29,210 bases of DNA from CAYRMN01 sp964425575 (GTDB lineage: Bacteria; Patescibacteriota; Patescibacteriia; 2-12-FULL-60-25), in assembly GCA_964425575.1 (NCBI GenBank), contig CAYRMN010000017.1, positions 1 to 29,210 on the forward strand, given 5' to 3'. The translations under genes were made by a program, and so were the position numbers. Below the pieces are notes generated by a model. The model was not told the origin of the DNA. It made no database searches and was given only the letters and a program-made list of their open reading frames with translations. Of this stretch, positions 14,077-20,642 are shown in pieces. Numbering within the stretch: the stretch's first letter is position 1; every line of letters starts with the position of its first letter.

Positions 14077-15363
14077 GTAAGACAATTTTTGCTCAGGTGG
14101 CGGAATGGTATACGCACCAGCTTGAGGTGCTGGCGGGAGCAATCCCGTGGAGGTTCGAGTCCTCTCCTGAGCACCAACAGAATCCTCGTCTATAATGGAC
14201 GGGGATTTTGCTTTGTTGAGCAAAGGACTAGACTTCACGGGGAGCTGAAATGGAGTAAGATTTTGTGTTGGTTTTGGGTCTGGTTGACGCCAGGTTGACA
14301 TTCCGTTCGGATTTTTTGGTTCGAGAAGGGATACGGCTTGCATTAAGACTTCTGGATTCAGGTGCGCGTAGCGCGCGGTCATGTTGGCCGTCGAGTGGCC
14401 CATGAGATCCTGAACGGATTTTGGCACGGCTCCTGATGCGATAAGTGAACTTGCGAAGGTGTGGCGTAAGTCATGCCAGTTTACGAGAGGGAGGCCAGCA
14501 GCTTTTGCGAAGCGATGGAGATAGCGTCGGGCTTTGTCGTGGCGCACCCAATCCCCGTTGAGATGGAAGACGAGCTCTCCCTGACGTTTGAGGCCGCGTA
14601 GAGCCCGCACAACGTCGCTGGTGAGTGGGATGTGACGCAGTTGGTTATTCTTCGGTGAACCGATATTGCCGTACACGTTAGCAAGTTGCACACACAATAT
14701 CTCATTGACCAGATCAACATTAGACCATGTGAGCGCGATTAGCTCACAATATCGCATCCCTGTTTTCATCGCAGTCAGCGCCATTGCCCGCCACGGGTCT
14801 TCTGGGATTGCGCGCATGAGCTGCTCTGCCTGCTCTGGGGTCAGATAGTGATAGGGTTGTGGAGGTACTTTAAGCTGTTTGCAGGCTGGAACATGTTCCA
14901 GATCTCCCCACTCTACGGCCACGTTTAGACATTTACGCAGCACTGTAAGTTGATTGTTGATCGTTTTGGGTTTCAATCCCTTTTTGACCATCTTTGCTTT
15001 GAATTCTTCGATTTGTGCGGCCACAATTTCGTCCAGTCGTTTACGGCCAAAGGATGGGATGAGATAGGCTGTTAAGACATTTGATTTTCGTCTCACTTCC
15101 GAGGGTTTGTTGTTCACGACGGCATAATTTTCAAGCCAAGTAGCCGCGAAGTCGCTGAATACCTTTTTAGTCGCCTGTTTCTGTGGGTTGAAGATTTCTT
15201 GGCCAGTCATTCCTTTGGCTAGGAGTGATCGGATATGCGCCTCATACGCCTTTGCACCCGCTCGGCTGTTTTCTGGTGAACGCTTGCGTATCCGTAGGCC
15301 GTGATAACGAAAGGTCGCCCACCATGTTTTACGAATTAAGGTTGCACTCATATTCATTTTCAT
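13846..15363 (-). CDS. int: Tyrosine recombinase (integrase), reading out through attL
   Basis: 505 residues as integrated. An N-terminal arm-type DNA-binding segment and a SAM-like core-binding domain (about 65-160) precede the catalytic domain, with Arg204 (TGMRYCELIAL), Lys238, His297-x-x-Arg300 (WHDLRHTFAS), His323 (GHSTANMTARY) and the nucleophile Tyr332. Homologous sequence ends near residue 350, and a basic, proline-rich tail follows. Val396 to Thr404 are encoded by the attachment core. Residues 405-505 come from the antisense strand of tRNA-Leu and of the gene at 13216, so they belong to the host site. In the excised circle the frame would cross the core into the right end and stop after seven further codons, giving 411 residues. 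The start overlaps the xis stop by four bases (ATGA). The initiator region contains ATGAATATGA. Confidence 0.92.
   Translation of the reverse strand: MKMNMSATLIRKTWWATFRYHGLRIRKRSPENSRAGAKAYEAHIRSLLAKGMTGQEIFNPQKQATKKVFSDFAATWLENYAVVNNKPSEVRRKSNVLTAYLIPSFGRKRLDEIVAAQIEEFKAKMVKKGLKPKTINNQLTVLRKCLNVAVEWGDLEHVPACKQLKVPPQPYHYLTPEQAEQLMRAIPEDPWRAMALTAMKTGMRYCELIALTWSNVDLVNEILCVQLANVYGNIGSPKNNQLRHIPLTSDVVRALRGLKRQGELVFHLNGDWVRHDKARRYLHRFAKAAGLPLVNWHDLRHTFASSLIASGAVPKSVQDLMGHSTANMTARYAHLNPEVLMQAVSLLEPKNPNGMSTWRQPDPKPTQNLTPFQLPVKSSPLLNKAKSPSIIDEDSVGAQERTRTSTGLLPPAPQAGAYTIPPPEQKLSYLQPFFHLEMRNGCGTESIIFDGLWQDFFGSCKAPPSSCNKTHLFWHNFHLKRKSINDMVINASIDWILRSNFSVGK
14091..14176 (+). tRNA. tRNA-Leu (GAG anticodon), integration target
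   Basis: The acceptor stem is GCTCAGG with CCTGAGC, the anticodon stem CCAGC with GCTGG around loop TTGAGGT (anticodon GAG). A long variable arm (GCGGGAGCAATCCCGT) marks it as class II, and the T arm is GGAGGTTCGAGTCCTCT. CCA is encoded at 14174-14176. The 3' part from 14152 is supplied by the integrated element and restores a complete gene. A second copy of that 27-base segment lies at 23221-23247. Confidence 0.95.
14152..14178. repeat. Attachment core, left copy (attL)
   Basis: 27 bases, identical to 23221-23247. It begins in the T-stem (GGTTCGAGTCC) and ends two bases past the tRNA CCA. Confidence 0.92.
14181..14210 (+). terminator. Element-borne terminator for tRNA-Leu
   Basis: AATCCTCGTC (14181-14190), loop TATAATG, GACGGGGATT (14198-14207), then TTTG. 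It replaces the original terminator, which was pushed to 23251-23279 by integration. Confidence 0.7.
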
Positions 15364-15578
15364 TGGTTGCCTATCGTTTCCACCTTCCCACGTCGAATGT
15401 ACTCCTCGATTTCAGTGCGACAGAATCTTAATGATCCAGCGATTCGATAAAAGGGGATGGTTCGGCCATCGACTAAGCGATAGATGCTGGACGGACTCAA
15501 TCGAAGCAGGTCTGCCAGCTCTTTGAGTGTCAAAAATCGGGAGCGATCTTCAATTGTAGGAAGAAGGTCGCGAAGCAT
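15360..15578 (-). CDS. xis: Excisionase-like HTH protein
   Basis: 72 residues with a MerR-like winged helix-turn-helix of the HTH_17/excisionase type: FLTLKELADLLRLSPSSIYRLVDGRTIPFYRIAGSLRF (residues about 15-53). It would bind the element's ends and steer the integrase towards excision, or repress the leftward operon. It starts two bases after the stop of the upstream replication-like gene and its stop overlaps the int start, so the three are translationally linked. A role in excision is inferred from position; the HTH family is clear. Confidence 0.8.
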   Translation of the reverse strand: MLRDLLPTIEDRSRFLTLKELADLLRLSPSSIYRLVDGRTIPFYRIAGSLRFCRTEIEEYIRRGKVETIGNQ

Positions 15579-15580
15579 AT

Positions 15581-16240
15581 TTAATTGTCAAAGGGCGGCG
15601 TTGGAGAGCGGGAAGGATCTGAATCCTCCTCGTTCGTGGACAACCTAGAAACTATAGCCTCAGCATCAATTTTGGAAAAGGAAAAAGTTTTAGTTTCATG
15701 ATTTTTAGCCGAACTCGCCCGCTGTTCACGGAGAGCTTTCAGCATGGACTCTCTATGAGCACTCTTCCCCTCCTCTACCTTCCCATCTCTTGCGTTCGCT
15801 TCGCTTGCGCTACCTTCCGTTGCACTGACTTCAATTTTTTTATCTTCCTTTCCCTTACCTTCAGCGGTCACTTGTCCGTCATTTGTCGGACAAGTGTCTG
15901 ACGGGGGTGCCGGGTATTCGCTTTCCTTCATACGATCAGGACGTAATTTTTGATACTTCGTCCATCTTGGGTGGGAAATATAAAATGTATTTTCTATAAT
16001 ATAGACTTCGATTAATCCGCTGGCGCAAATAGCGTTGCGCATTTTCTCAATTTTCTTAGTATCAATAGGATCATCAGGAAAAAATTGATGCTTCAAAAAA
16101 CGAGCATCGCCACGAAGGCGTCCCTGATCATCACCGAAAGTAATGAGGCCTATATAGAGCAGTCTCTCGGTAGGGGTAAGCCGCAAGAATTGATCAGATG
16201 ACCAAATCTTTGTATGAAGAAGTCGTGCACGTGGGACCAT
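15581..16240 (-). CDS. Replication-initiator-like winged-helix protein
   Basis: 219 residues. The N-terminal 100 residues resemble the winged-helix domain found at the front of phage and island replication proteins (MVPRARLLHTKIWSSDQFLR, then LTPTERLLYIGLITFGDDQG and RLRGDARFLKHQFFP, ending in a beta-wing with YISHPRWTKYQKL). From about residue 112 the chain becomes low-complexity and charged, rich in Glu, Lys, Ser and Ala. That is typical of the flexible link to a helicase-loading peptide (MLKALREQRASS). It probably binds an origin within the element and recruits the host helicase. No ATPase or nuclease motif is present. It lacks a Shine-Dalgarno site and lies ten bases after the preceding gene. 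Confidence 0.6.
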   Translation of the reverse strand: MVPRARLLHTKIWSSDQFLRLTPTERLLYIGLITFGDDQGRLRGDARFLKHQFFPDDPIDTKKIEKMRNAICASGLIEVYIIENTFYISHPRWTKYQKLRPDRMKESEYPAPPSDTCPTNDGQVTAEGKGKEDKKIEVSATEGSASEANARDGKVEEGKSAHRESMLKALREQRASSAKNHETKTFSFSKIDAEAIVSRLSTNEEDSDPSRSPTPPFDN

Positions 16241-16250
16241 ATACGTGCCG

Positions 16251-16487
16251 TTAGTTGTATAGACGCGCCTTCAACATCCTCATAGCATTGAATAGTGCTT
16301 GAGGTTCGATAGACAGTTGATGCTTCCAGTATGCGGTTATGACGGGTGGAATATCGGGCGTGTATCGAAAAACAAAGATAGCTCTTTTATCACTCTCTTT
16401 TTCTATAGCCTCTAAGTCAGCTCCTAATGTGCAGAGTACGGATGTAAGATAAAAGTCATTCGTTGAGTAAGTTTTTGGAGGTTTCAT
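16251..16487 (-). CDS. DUF5659-like small protein
   Basis: 78 residues from the ATG at 16487. The open frame extends to 16526, but that extension would run through the palindrome at 16498-16518. The sequence YSTNDFYLTSVLCTLGADLE, then KRAIFVFRYTPDIPPVITAYW and ALFNAMRMLKARLY, matches the pattern of the DUF5659 family, which is frequent in Patescibacteria genomes. Function is unknown; small alpha/beta fold, cytoplasmic. The initiator context ATAAATATGAAA resembles that of several other genes of the element. Confidence 0.65.
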   Translation of the reverse strand: MKPPKTYSTNDFYLTSVLCTLGADLEAIEKESDKRAIFVFRYTPDIPPVITAYWKHQLSIEPQALFNAMRMLKARLYN

Positions 16488-16497
16488 ATTTATAAAA

Positions 16498-16518
16498 TTG
16501 CACGAATAATACGTGCAA
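16498..16518. promoter_or_regulatory. Operator-like palindrome upstream of the DUF5659-like gene
   Basis: Perfect 7-bp arms TTGCACG and CGTGCAA separated by AATAATA, ten bases upstream of the start codon at 16487. It may be a binding site for a small DNA-binding protein of the element, or a hairpin in the operon mRNA. Confidence 0.4.
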
Positions 16519-16562
16519 CTTAGCACCCCCTATTTTCTCTACAATTCGCTAAGTGGGACCAC

Positions 16563-17417
16563 TTAACGCAGTCGTTTTAGTCGTCCTTTGTGTTTGGCTC
16601 GAATTGAGGCTATCTCGCTCTTTTCCGGTATAAAACCCTGCTTTCTTAATTCGATTTGTAGTTCTGCCCAAGGGCGATCCTTGAAATTATCAATAATTTC
16701 ATCGCGTTTCTTACTCTTCTGATCGCGCTGTCTCAAGCGACCCTTCAAGCTATCTTTTTCTTTATAGGCTTTTTGTAAATCCTCGATCCATGAAAAAACG
16801 CGATAAATATAATCATTCACCTGATTTTGAGTCGCGTCAGATCTGATACGAAGAACAATCGGATAGTTTTTATCGAGGACAGCGGTTCTTTTATCAATCA
16901 CTCTTTTTAACTCGGTATTAGCCGTTTTACGTTCTGCATTATTAGCGTTCTCGTCGTAAAAGAAACATGAATCTACCGAGAGGGCATCTAAAGGGAAAGG
17001 AATGCCCAATCTATGAGCATCAGAGCCAAACGCTGTCAGCTCATTAAAAAAGATGTAGTTCAGTGCTGGAGAAGGCATGAGTAGACTTGTTACATAACCT
17101 AACTCCAACATAAAGTCGAGCATTTTTGTCGCCAATTCATTAAAGCGCTCCTGTCTTTGTTTCTCTGTAGATTGCTCCAACCAATTTGAGGGAGGCCCAT
17201 ACACCTCTCTCAAAGGAGATTCCGGTCTTTGAAGACCGTTTGGAGGTATGTCGTATTCTTTACGAATCAAAAAAATTTTCTTTCGAAACTTAGATTCCCG
17301 GAGCCGAGTTTCCATATAAAGAATAGCCTGCCTATGACCAATGGAGGCTTTACGGGCGGCTTTCTTACTTTTTCCGCCACTAACAACAATGCCAGTATCA
17401 TTCATTTTCATATTCAT
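16563..17417 (-). CDS. Hypothetical first gene of the leftward element operon
   Basis: 284 residues, soluble. It begins MNMKMND, with a basic stretch (GGKSKKAARKASIGHRQ) that could contact nucleic acid. A globular middle (LATKMLDFMLELGYVTSLLM) follows, then a Lys/Arg/Glu-rich helical region near 220-250 that could form a coiled coil, and a very basic end (KHKGRLKRLR). I do not recognise the family. As the first gene of the operon next to the putative control region, a role in replication or regulation is likely but unproven. The promoter at 17426-17454 would give an mRNA starting within about two bases of the ATG. A small AAGTGG-CCACTT dyad overlaps its stop codon (16551-16564). Confidence 0.7.
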   Translation of the reverse strand: MNMKMNDTGIVVSGGKSKKAARKASIGHRQAILYMETRLRESKFRKKIFLIRKEYDIPPNGLQRPESPLREVYGPPSNWLEQSTEKQRQERFNELATKMLDFMLELGYVTSLLMPSPALNYIFFNELTAFGSDAHRLGIPFPLDALSVDSCFFYDENANNAERKTANTELKRVIDKRTAVLDKNYPIVLRIRSDATQNQVNDYIYRVFSWIEDLQKAYKEKDSLKGRLRQRDQKSKKRDEIIDNFKDRPWAELQIELRKQGFIPEKSEIASIRAKHKGRLKRLR

Positions 17418-17420
17418 CAG

Positions 17421-17448
17421 TTGCTTTTTTACCCCAAAGAGCTAACAT
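17421..17448 (+). promoter_or_regulatory. Rightward promoter for the nested-hairpin RNA
   Basis: TTGCTT (17421-17426), 16-base spacer, TAACAT (17443-17448). The predicted start near 17455 falls just before the first base of the large outer stem at 17458. It overlaps the leftward promoter at 17426-17454. Confidence 0.4.
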
Positions 17449-17454
17449 TGTCAC
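17426..17454 (-). promoter_or_regulatory. Leftward promoter of the int operon
   Basis: Leftward GTGACA (17454-17449), 17-base spacer, TAAAAA (17431-17426). The transcript would start about one or two bases before the ATG at 17417. It shares nearly all of its bases with the opposing promoter, so the two should exclude each other. Confidence 0.4.
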
Positions 17455-17607
17455 TGTCTAGGTTCAATCAACAGACTCATTTTTGAGCCGCTATTTGGCT
17501 TATCAGGAGGTAGTGGTGCGCCGTAACGGGCACTCCTGATAAAACAAGCGGCACGACCTCCGGGTCTGTTGTTTGGGCCTAGACACCTCAGGGGTGTCCT
17601 TTTATTT
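17455..17607 (+). ncRNA. Candidate structured RNA or origin hairpin of the element
   Basis: Three nested inverted repeats share one axis. The outer arms are CTAGGTTCAATCAACAGAC (17458-17476) and GTCTGTTGTTTGGGCCTAG (17564-17582), pairing at 16 of 19 positions. The middle arms are GCCGCT (17487-17492) with AGCGGC (17547-17552). The inner arms are TTATCAGGAG (17500-17509) with CTCCTGATAA (17533-17542). The apex has a further TGCgCC-gtaac-GGGCA stem. A U-rich terminator hairpin follows directly. GGAGGT (17506-17511) could instead pair with ACCTCC (17556-17561), giving a possible switch. The promoter-hairpin-terminator order favours an RNA; a replication origin or transfer site is the alternative. 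Confidence 0.5.
17582..17607 (+). terminator. Terminator after the nested hairpin
   Basis: GACACC (17582-17587), loop TCAGG, GGTGTC (17593-17598), then CTTTTATTT. It would end the RNA above, or attenuate read-through into the gene at 17644. Confidence 0.65.
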
Positions 17608-17643
17608 ATGTAAGAAATTAATTCTTAGTCGAATCTCAATCAT

Positions 17644-18165
17644 ATGCAGCAGACCAAAATACAAGTGTGGAGTAAGGAACATCCAATGATGTCGGGTATT
17701 CTCGGACTTCTCTTAATCGGAATCGTAATGGCAGCTTTAGTAAGTGCTTTTTCGGATCCGAGCCAACCATTAAAAGATGCTGGATCATCCGCAGTCTCCA
17801 CCCAAAAGGTGGTATTTGATGTCCCATCCCTGTTAGGGAAGGACGTGGATCAAATCAAAAAGGAGCTGGGTACTCCGATTGATGATGTCGAGCTAACCGA
17901 GCTACAACTCAAAAACTTGGATCAAGCTGCCGAATGGTCTAAGACCTTTGAAAAAGATGGGGTTAAACTACTCGTCACCTATAGCTCTCGGACACGAAAG
18001 GTTATTGATTTCTTTATTTCCGATCTGGGAGATCAAAATAAGACCCGAATCATGGCGGCAGGTGGTCTCAAGAATGATGACCCCGCTTATCGCCTTGAGT
18101 TCGTAAAAGCCCTCACTAACCCGGCAGAATATACAGGACTCAAAATCACTCCAATCGTGAAGTAG
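17644..18165 (+). CDS. Hypothetical membrane-anchored protein of the element
   Basis: 173 residues. A short cytoplasmic N-terminus is followed by one transmembrane segment (ILGLLLIGIVMAALVSAF, about 19-36), then an outer domain of about 130 residues. FDVPSLLGKDVDQIKKELG is reminiscent of small PASTA-like or SmpA-like outer domains seen on mobile elements, but I do not assign a family. It is the only rightward gene of the element. It follows the nested hairpin and terminator, so expression may depend on read-through. A TAAGAAATTAATTCTTA dyad lies between the terminator and the gene. A surface-exclusion or sensing role is possible; no evidence decides it. Confidence 0.65.
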   Translation: MQQTKIQVWSKEHPMMSGILGLLLIGIVMAALVSAFSDPSQPLKDAGSSAVSTQKVVFDVPSLLGKDVDQIKKELGTPIDDVELTELQLKNLDQAAEWSKTFEKDGVKLLVTYSSRTRKVIDFFISDLGDQNKTRIMAAGGLKNDDPAYRLEFVKALTNPAEYTGLKITPIVK

Positions 18166-18175
18166 CGACTCTTAT

Positions 18176-18568
18176 CTATATCCTCCTACTTGCAGGTATA
18201 GCAAATCTAATTGCCCGTGCGACAGCGGCGCGCGTTTCTGCCGAGATAGGCTTCTGTTGAGGCTCGGTCTCCTCTTCCTCTGAGCTCTCTGATTGTGGAG
18301 CCTTGCCCCAAACCTGCTCAAGCAGCCATTCGATCGCTCTCCGGTCAGGATTCCGTTTGTAGACGCGAATCTCCCCGGTGGGAGTCGGTGTCTCGACATA
18401 GCTCCCCAAGGCTAAATCCATTTGTGCCTCTAGGAGCTTGTCCGCCATTTCGTTGGTACGTTGAAGCCAGCGCATTTTCATGGAGCGCTTGATTTTGGTT
18501 GCTTTGTTTTCTGACCCGCTTGGACGGCCGCCTTTGCGACCATTTTGGCGGGAGGAGGTACCGGGCAT
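18176..18568 (-). CDS. Terminase-small-subunit-like DNA-binding protein
   Basis: 130 residues. The N-terminus is very basic with an AT-hook-like core (NGRKGGRPSGSENKATKIKR). A helical segment follows (MADKLLEAQMDLALGSYV), then a short beta stretch (ETPTPTGEIRVYKRNPDRRA), an acidic run (SESSEEEETEP) and a C-terminal helix. The GGRPxGSxNKxT opening followed by an LLxAQxxLALG helix is common to small phage proteins near terminase genes. A DNA-recognition role is therefore likely; the assignment as TerS is tentative. The gene is convergent with the one at 17644 and has a perfect TATAAT seven bases before its ATG. Confidence 0.5.
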   Translation of the reverse strand: MPGTSSRQNGRKGGRPSGSENKATKIKRSMKMRWLQRTNEMADKLLEAQMDLALGSYVETPTPTGEIRVYKRNPDRRAIEWLLEQVWGKAPQSESSEEEETEPQQKPISAETRAAVARAIRFAIPASRRI

Positions 18569-18575
18569 AATTGGG

Positions 18576-18581
18576 ATTATA
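18576..18581 (-). promoter_or_regulatory. Perfect -10 box giving a leaderless mRNA
   Basis: TATAAT on the minus strand ends seven bases before the ATG at 18568, so transcription should start at the first base of the codon. No convincing -35 is seen. Confidence 0.45.
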
Positions 18582-18641
18582 AACCTAGAAACCTAAACCG
18601 ACACGTAATTATCGAAAACCTTGCAGATGCTTTTGTCTCAG

Positions 18642-18719
18642 GCGATCAAGAGAGGCTGTAGGCAGTTTTGATCGCTACTTAAAGATAGTTGTCTCCAAAT
18701 TGGCGGTTTCAGCCTCTCT
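18642..18719. other. Interlocking inverted repeats in an intergenic region
   Basis: GCGATCAA (18642-18649) pairs with TTGATCGC (18668-18675), while AGAGAGGCTG (18649-18658), lying in that loop, pairs perfectly with CAGCCTCTCT (18710-18719). The order is A-B-A'-B', so the stems form a pseudoknot or compete. In the remaining 18720-18840 there are also a CAGCGcgaCGCTG dyad, a near-palindrome around AAGCTT at 18764-18779 and TTGAtatTCAA. No gene is supported in 18569-18847. It could be an origin, a recombinase-binding region or a small RNA. Confidence 0.45.
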
Positions 18720-18847
18720 GGGTTAACCGGCGGTTCAGCGCGACGCTGCGGACTTTAAAATATGTTCAAGCTTAAACATGAGCCTTATTTTGATATTCAA
18801 TATAAGAGTGATTATCTAAGGTTCAGATTTACTGTATGCTTACAAGA

Positions 18848-19747
18848 TTATTGATTTCGATTTATCCATGCCTGCACTAGTTCGGCTGTAGAATAATTCA
18901 TCTGCTTTTCGAAGCTGGGCTGAAAACGCTTATAGATTGAATCAAGCACAAAGGGTTTACCTCGTCGGCTTTCGAGAATTTCATCCTGTAAATTGCGTGA
19001 CATCGTTTTGAGTTCGTCTTCTGGTGCATTCGAAAGCGCTTTAGCCCAAATATCTTCCGAATGTACTTTTAGAGCATCTAGCTTATTAGCTGTCTCCATG
19101 TGCTCTTGATATTGGCGTATGCCTAATAACGCAGCCGGTAGGAATGGTACAACGACATTCAATATAAATTTTTCTAACGTGATACCGCTAAAGTACGAGA
19201 TAAGGAACAGGATTATAAAGACACCAATCGTTCCCATAACTACCCATGTAGCAAATCTTCGACGCTGCTGCGCATCCCACCAACAGTTAACTCTCTGGCA
19301 TATGATACGTCCCACATGAACAGGCAGTTCATCTACTTCTGCCGGATACCAATTGGTTATTGCTGGCATCCTATGCGCCCATTTTTTGTACTTATTTGAT
19401 TGTTCGATAATAAGTTCGGGATCGGGTTTATCACCCGCCTTCAAAGCGTTCCATGGAAGCTGAAAGACTTCACAATCGAATATTTCTTGAATCTTAGATG
19501 CTTTATTGCGAAGGTTATTTTGCCACGGTGTGAGCCAAGCTAAATCAGAGATGGTAACAAAGACGCCCCAAAGAGTAACAAAGCTCTGTGTTTTTGGATA
19601 AACTATGGCAAGAATTGTAGTTAATATTGCCGCTGGAACACTAAGAATAACCTGTGCAAGTAGGATATCTTTCCCTATTCCATATAAGTGACGTTGTGCG
19701 CCGAGGCGGCGCAACTGCTTATCTGTATTCTGTTCAATGTTTATCAT
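18848..19747 (-). CDS. S-4TM family pore-forming effector of CBASS
   Basis: 299 residues from the ATG at 19747, four bases after the CD-NTase stop. The open frame extends to 19966 but that part lies inside the CD-NTase gene. The N-terminus IEQNTDKQLRRLGAQRHLYG is characteristic of the SMODS-associated 4TM (S-4TM) family. Four hydrophobic segments lie near 28-49, 55-73, 166-187 and 194-211. A cytoplasmic loop of about 90 residues separates the two pairs, and a helical tail ends the protein. In such systems a cyclic oligonucleotide made on infection is thought to open the membrane protein and collapse the membrane, halting phage growth with the cell. The start has no SD site, so translation is probably coupled to the synthetase gene. 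Confidence 0.82.
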   Translation of the reverse strand: MINIEQNTDKQLRRLGAQRHLYGIGKDILLAQVILSVPAAILTTILAIVYPKTQSFVTLWGVFVTISDLAWLTPWQNNLRNKASKIQEIFDCEVFQLPWNALKAGDKPDPELIIEQSNKYKKWAHRMPAITNWYPAEVDELPVHVGRIICQRVNCWWDAQQRRRFATWVVMGTIGVFIILFLISYFSGITLEKFILNVVVPFLPAALLGIRQYQEHMETANKLDALKVHSEDIWAKALSNAPEDELKTMSRNLQDEILESRRGKPFVLDSIYKRFQPSFEKQMNYSTAELVQAWINRNQ

Positions 19748-19751
19748 GCGA

Positions 19752-20624
19752 TTAGTAGTAATATGTTGGAAATCCATCATTATATAAGAGCCTATACCAA
19801 GCGAATGCATCAGAGACATTCCCTTTCTCTTTAGCCTCCCAAGCCTTATCAGCTCGAGTCGAGGCAGTTGCAAGCTTAGACAGGGCATCAATTTTAAGTG
19901 CGCTTGTTTTACATGGGGAGATATAGCCAGATATTCCAACAGGATCTTGAATAGCCGCCAAATCATTACTCAGTAAAAGCGACAAAACACTTTTCAAGTC
20001 TATTCCATAAACAATACTTTTTTCATACTCTGCGTATTTCGTTATTTTAAGCTCTAAGTAGAAAGAAGATATTGGAACATTTTGATAGTACTTCCAAGCT
20101 TTTATAAAGCGAATTAAAGGTTTTAGTTTTCCGCCTAAACGTTTGTCGATTCTAGCTACATAATCAATATGCGCATCGGGGCAAGCTCGCATCCAACCGC
20201 CTTGACCATCGGCTATATCATAGACATAAAATCCGGTTTCTTCCCCTACATAATCCGCAGGAACGATCTCTGTTGTCTCCGATTTTTTTGTTCCAAAAGG
20301 AATTACAATTGCCGGGCAGTCTACATGCACATTTGAAGTGGTAAAACGCGCAGCCAGATCAGCTCTGATTTTTGCAAGCGAATACGTAGAATTATTAGTC
20401 AATGTATCTCTAGATAGGGAGGCAAGATAATCCACGTCGCTGTAGCCCGAGATACTTGTTCCGTTTCCGAAGGAACCAATTCGTGCAAATCTTCTTAGTC
20501 CAAAACTAGTCTTTAAACGAGAACTGATAGAGCTACGATGACTTTTAGCGAGTTCAGACTCCTCATCGGTAGGAGTGAGTCTGCCTAGGAATCTTTCAAA
20601 ACCTTGATCGATGTTTCGAGTCAT
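19752..20624 (-). CDS. CD-NTase (SMODS) cyclic oligonucleotide synthetase of CBASS
   Basis: 290 residues of the polymerase-beta-like nucleotidyltransferase superfamily. The signature GSFGNGTSISGYSDVDYL gives the GS motif at 50-51 and metal-binding Asp63 and Asp65; Asp102 (HVDCPAIVIPF) is the third carboxylate. The helical lobe contains LIRFIKAWKYY (about 170-180) and ISSFYLELKI (about 185-194), which shape the nucleotide pocket as in OAS1-like enzymes. The length fits SMODS proteins. It should make a cyclic di- or trinucleotide on phage infection to activate the adjacent S-4TM protein. No Cap2/Cap3 (E1/E2, JAB) or HORMA/TRIP13 genes accompany it, so the core is a minimal type I CBASS. The product nucleotide cannot be read from sequence. 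Confidence 0.88.
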   Translation of the reverse strand: MTRNIDQGFERFLGRLTPTDEESELAKSHRSSISSRLKTSFGLRRFARIGSFGNGTSISGYSDVDYLASLSRDTLTNNSTYSLAKIRADLAARFTTSNVHVDCPAIVIPFGTKKSETTEIVPADYVGEETGFYVYDIADGQGGWMRACPDAHIDYVARIDKRLGGKLKPLIRFIKAWKYYQNVPISSFYLELKITKYAEYEKSIVYGIDLKSVLSLLLSNDLAAIQDPVGISGYISPCKTSALKIDALSKLATASTRADKAWEAKEKGNVSDAFAWYRLLYNDGFPTYYY

Positions 20625-20642
20625 ATAAAATGATCTTACCCA

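Noticed and set aside
13846..14151. Long C-terminal extension of the integrase (residues 405-505) as a functional domain
   Set aside because: It is the antisense of tRNA-Leu and of the gene at 13216. The integrase remnant and the stop codon in the element's right end show that the element's own protein ends soon after the core.
14089..14298. Rightward open frame across tRNA-Leu
   Set aside because: Its first 30 codons are the tRNA itself; no start signal and no coding character.
15581..16240. Cap-type CBASS accessory gene
   Set aside because: The protein has a replication-type winged helix and lies in the int-xis operon, not next to the CD-NTase.
17458..17582. Retron msr-msd element
   Set aside because: The nested inverted repeats are reminiscent of msd, but no reverse transcriptase gene is present anywhere in the window.
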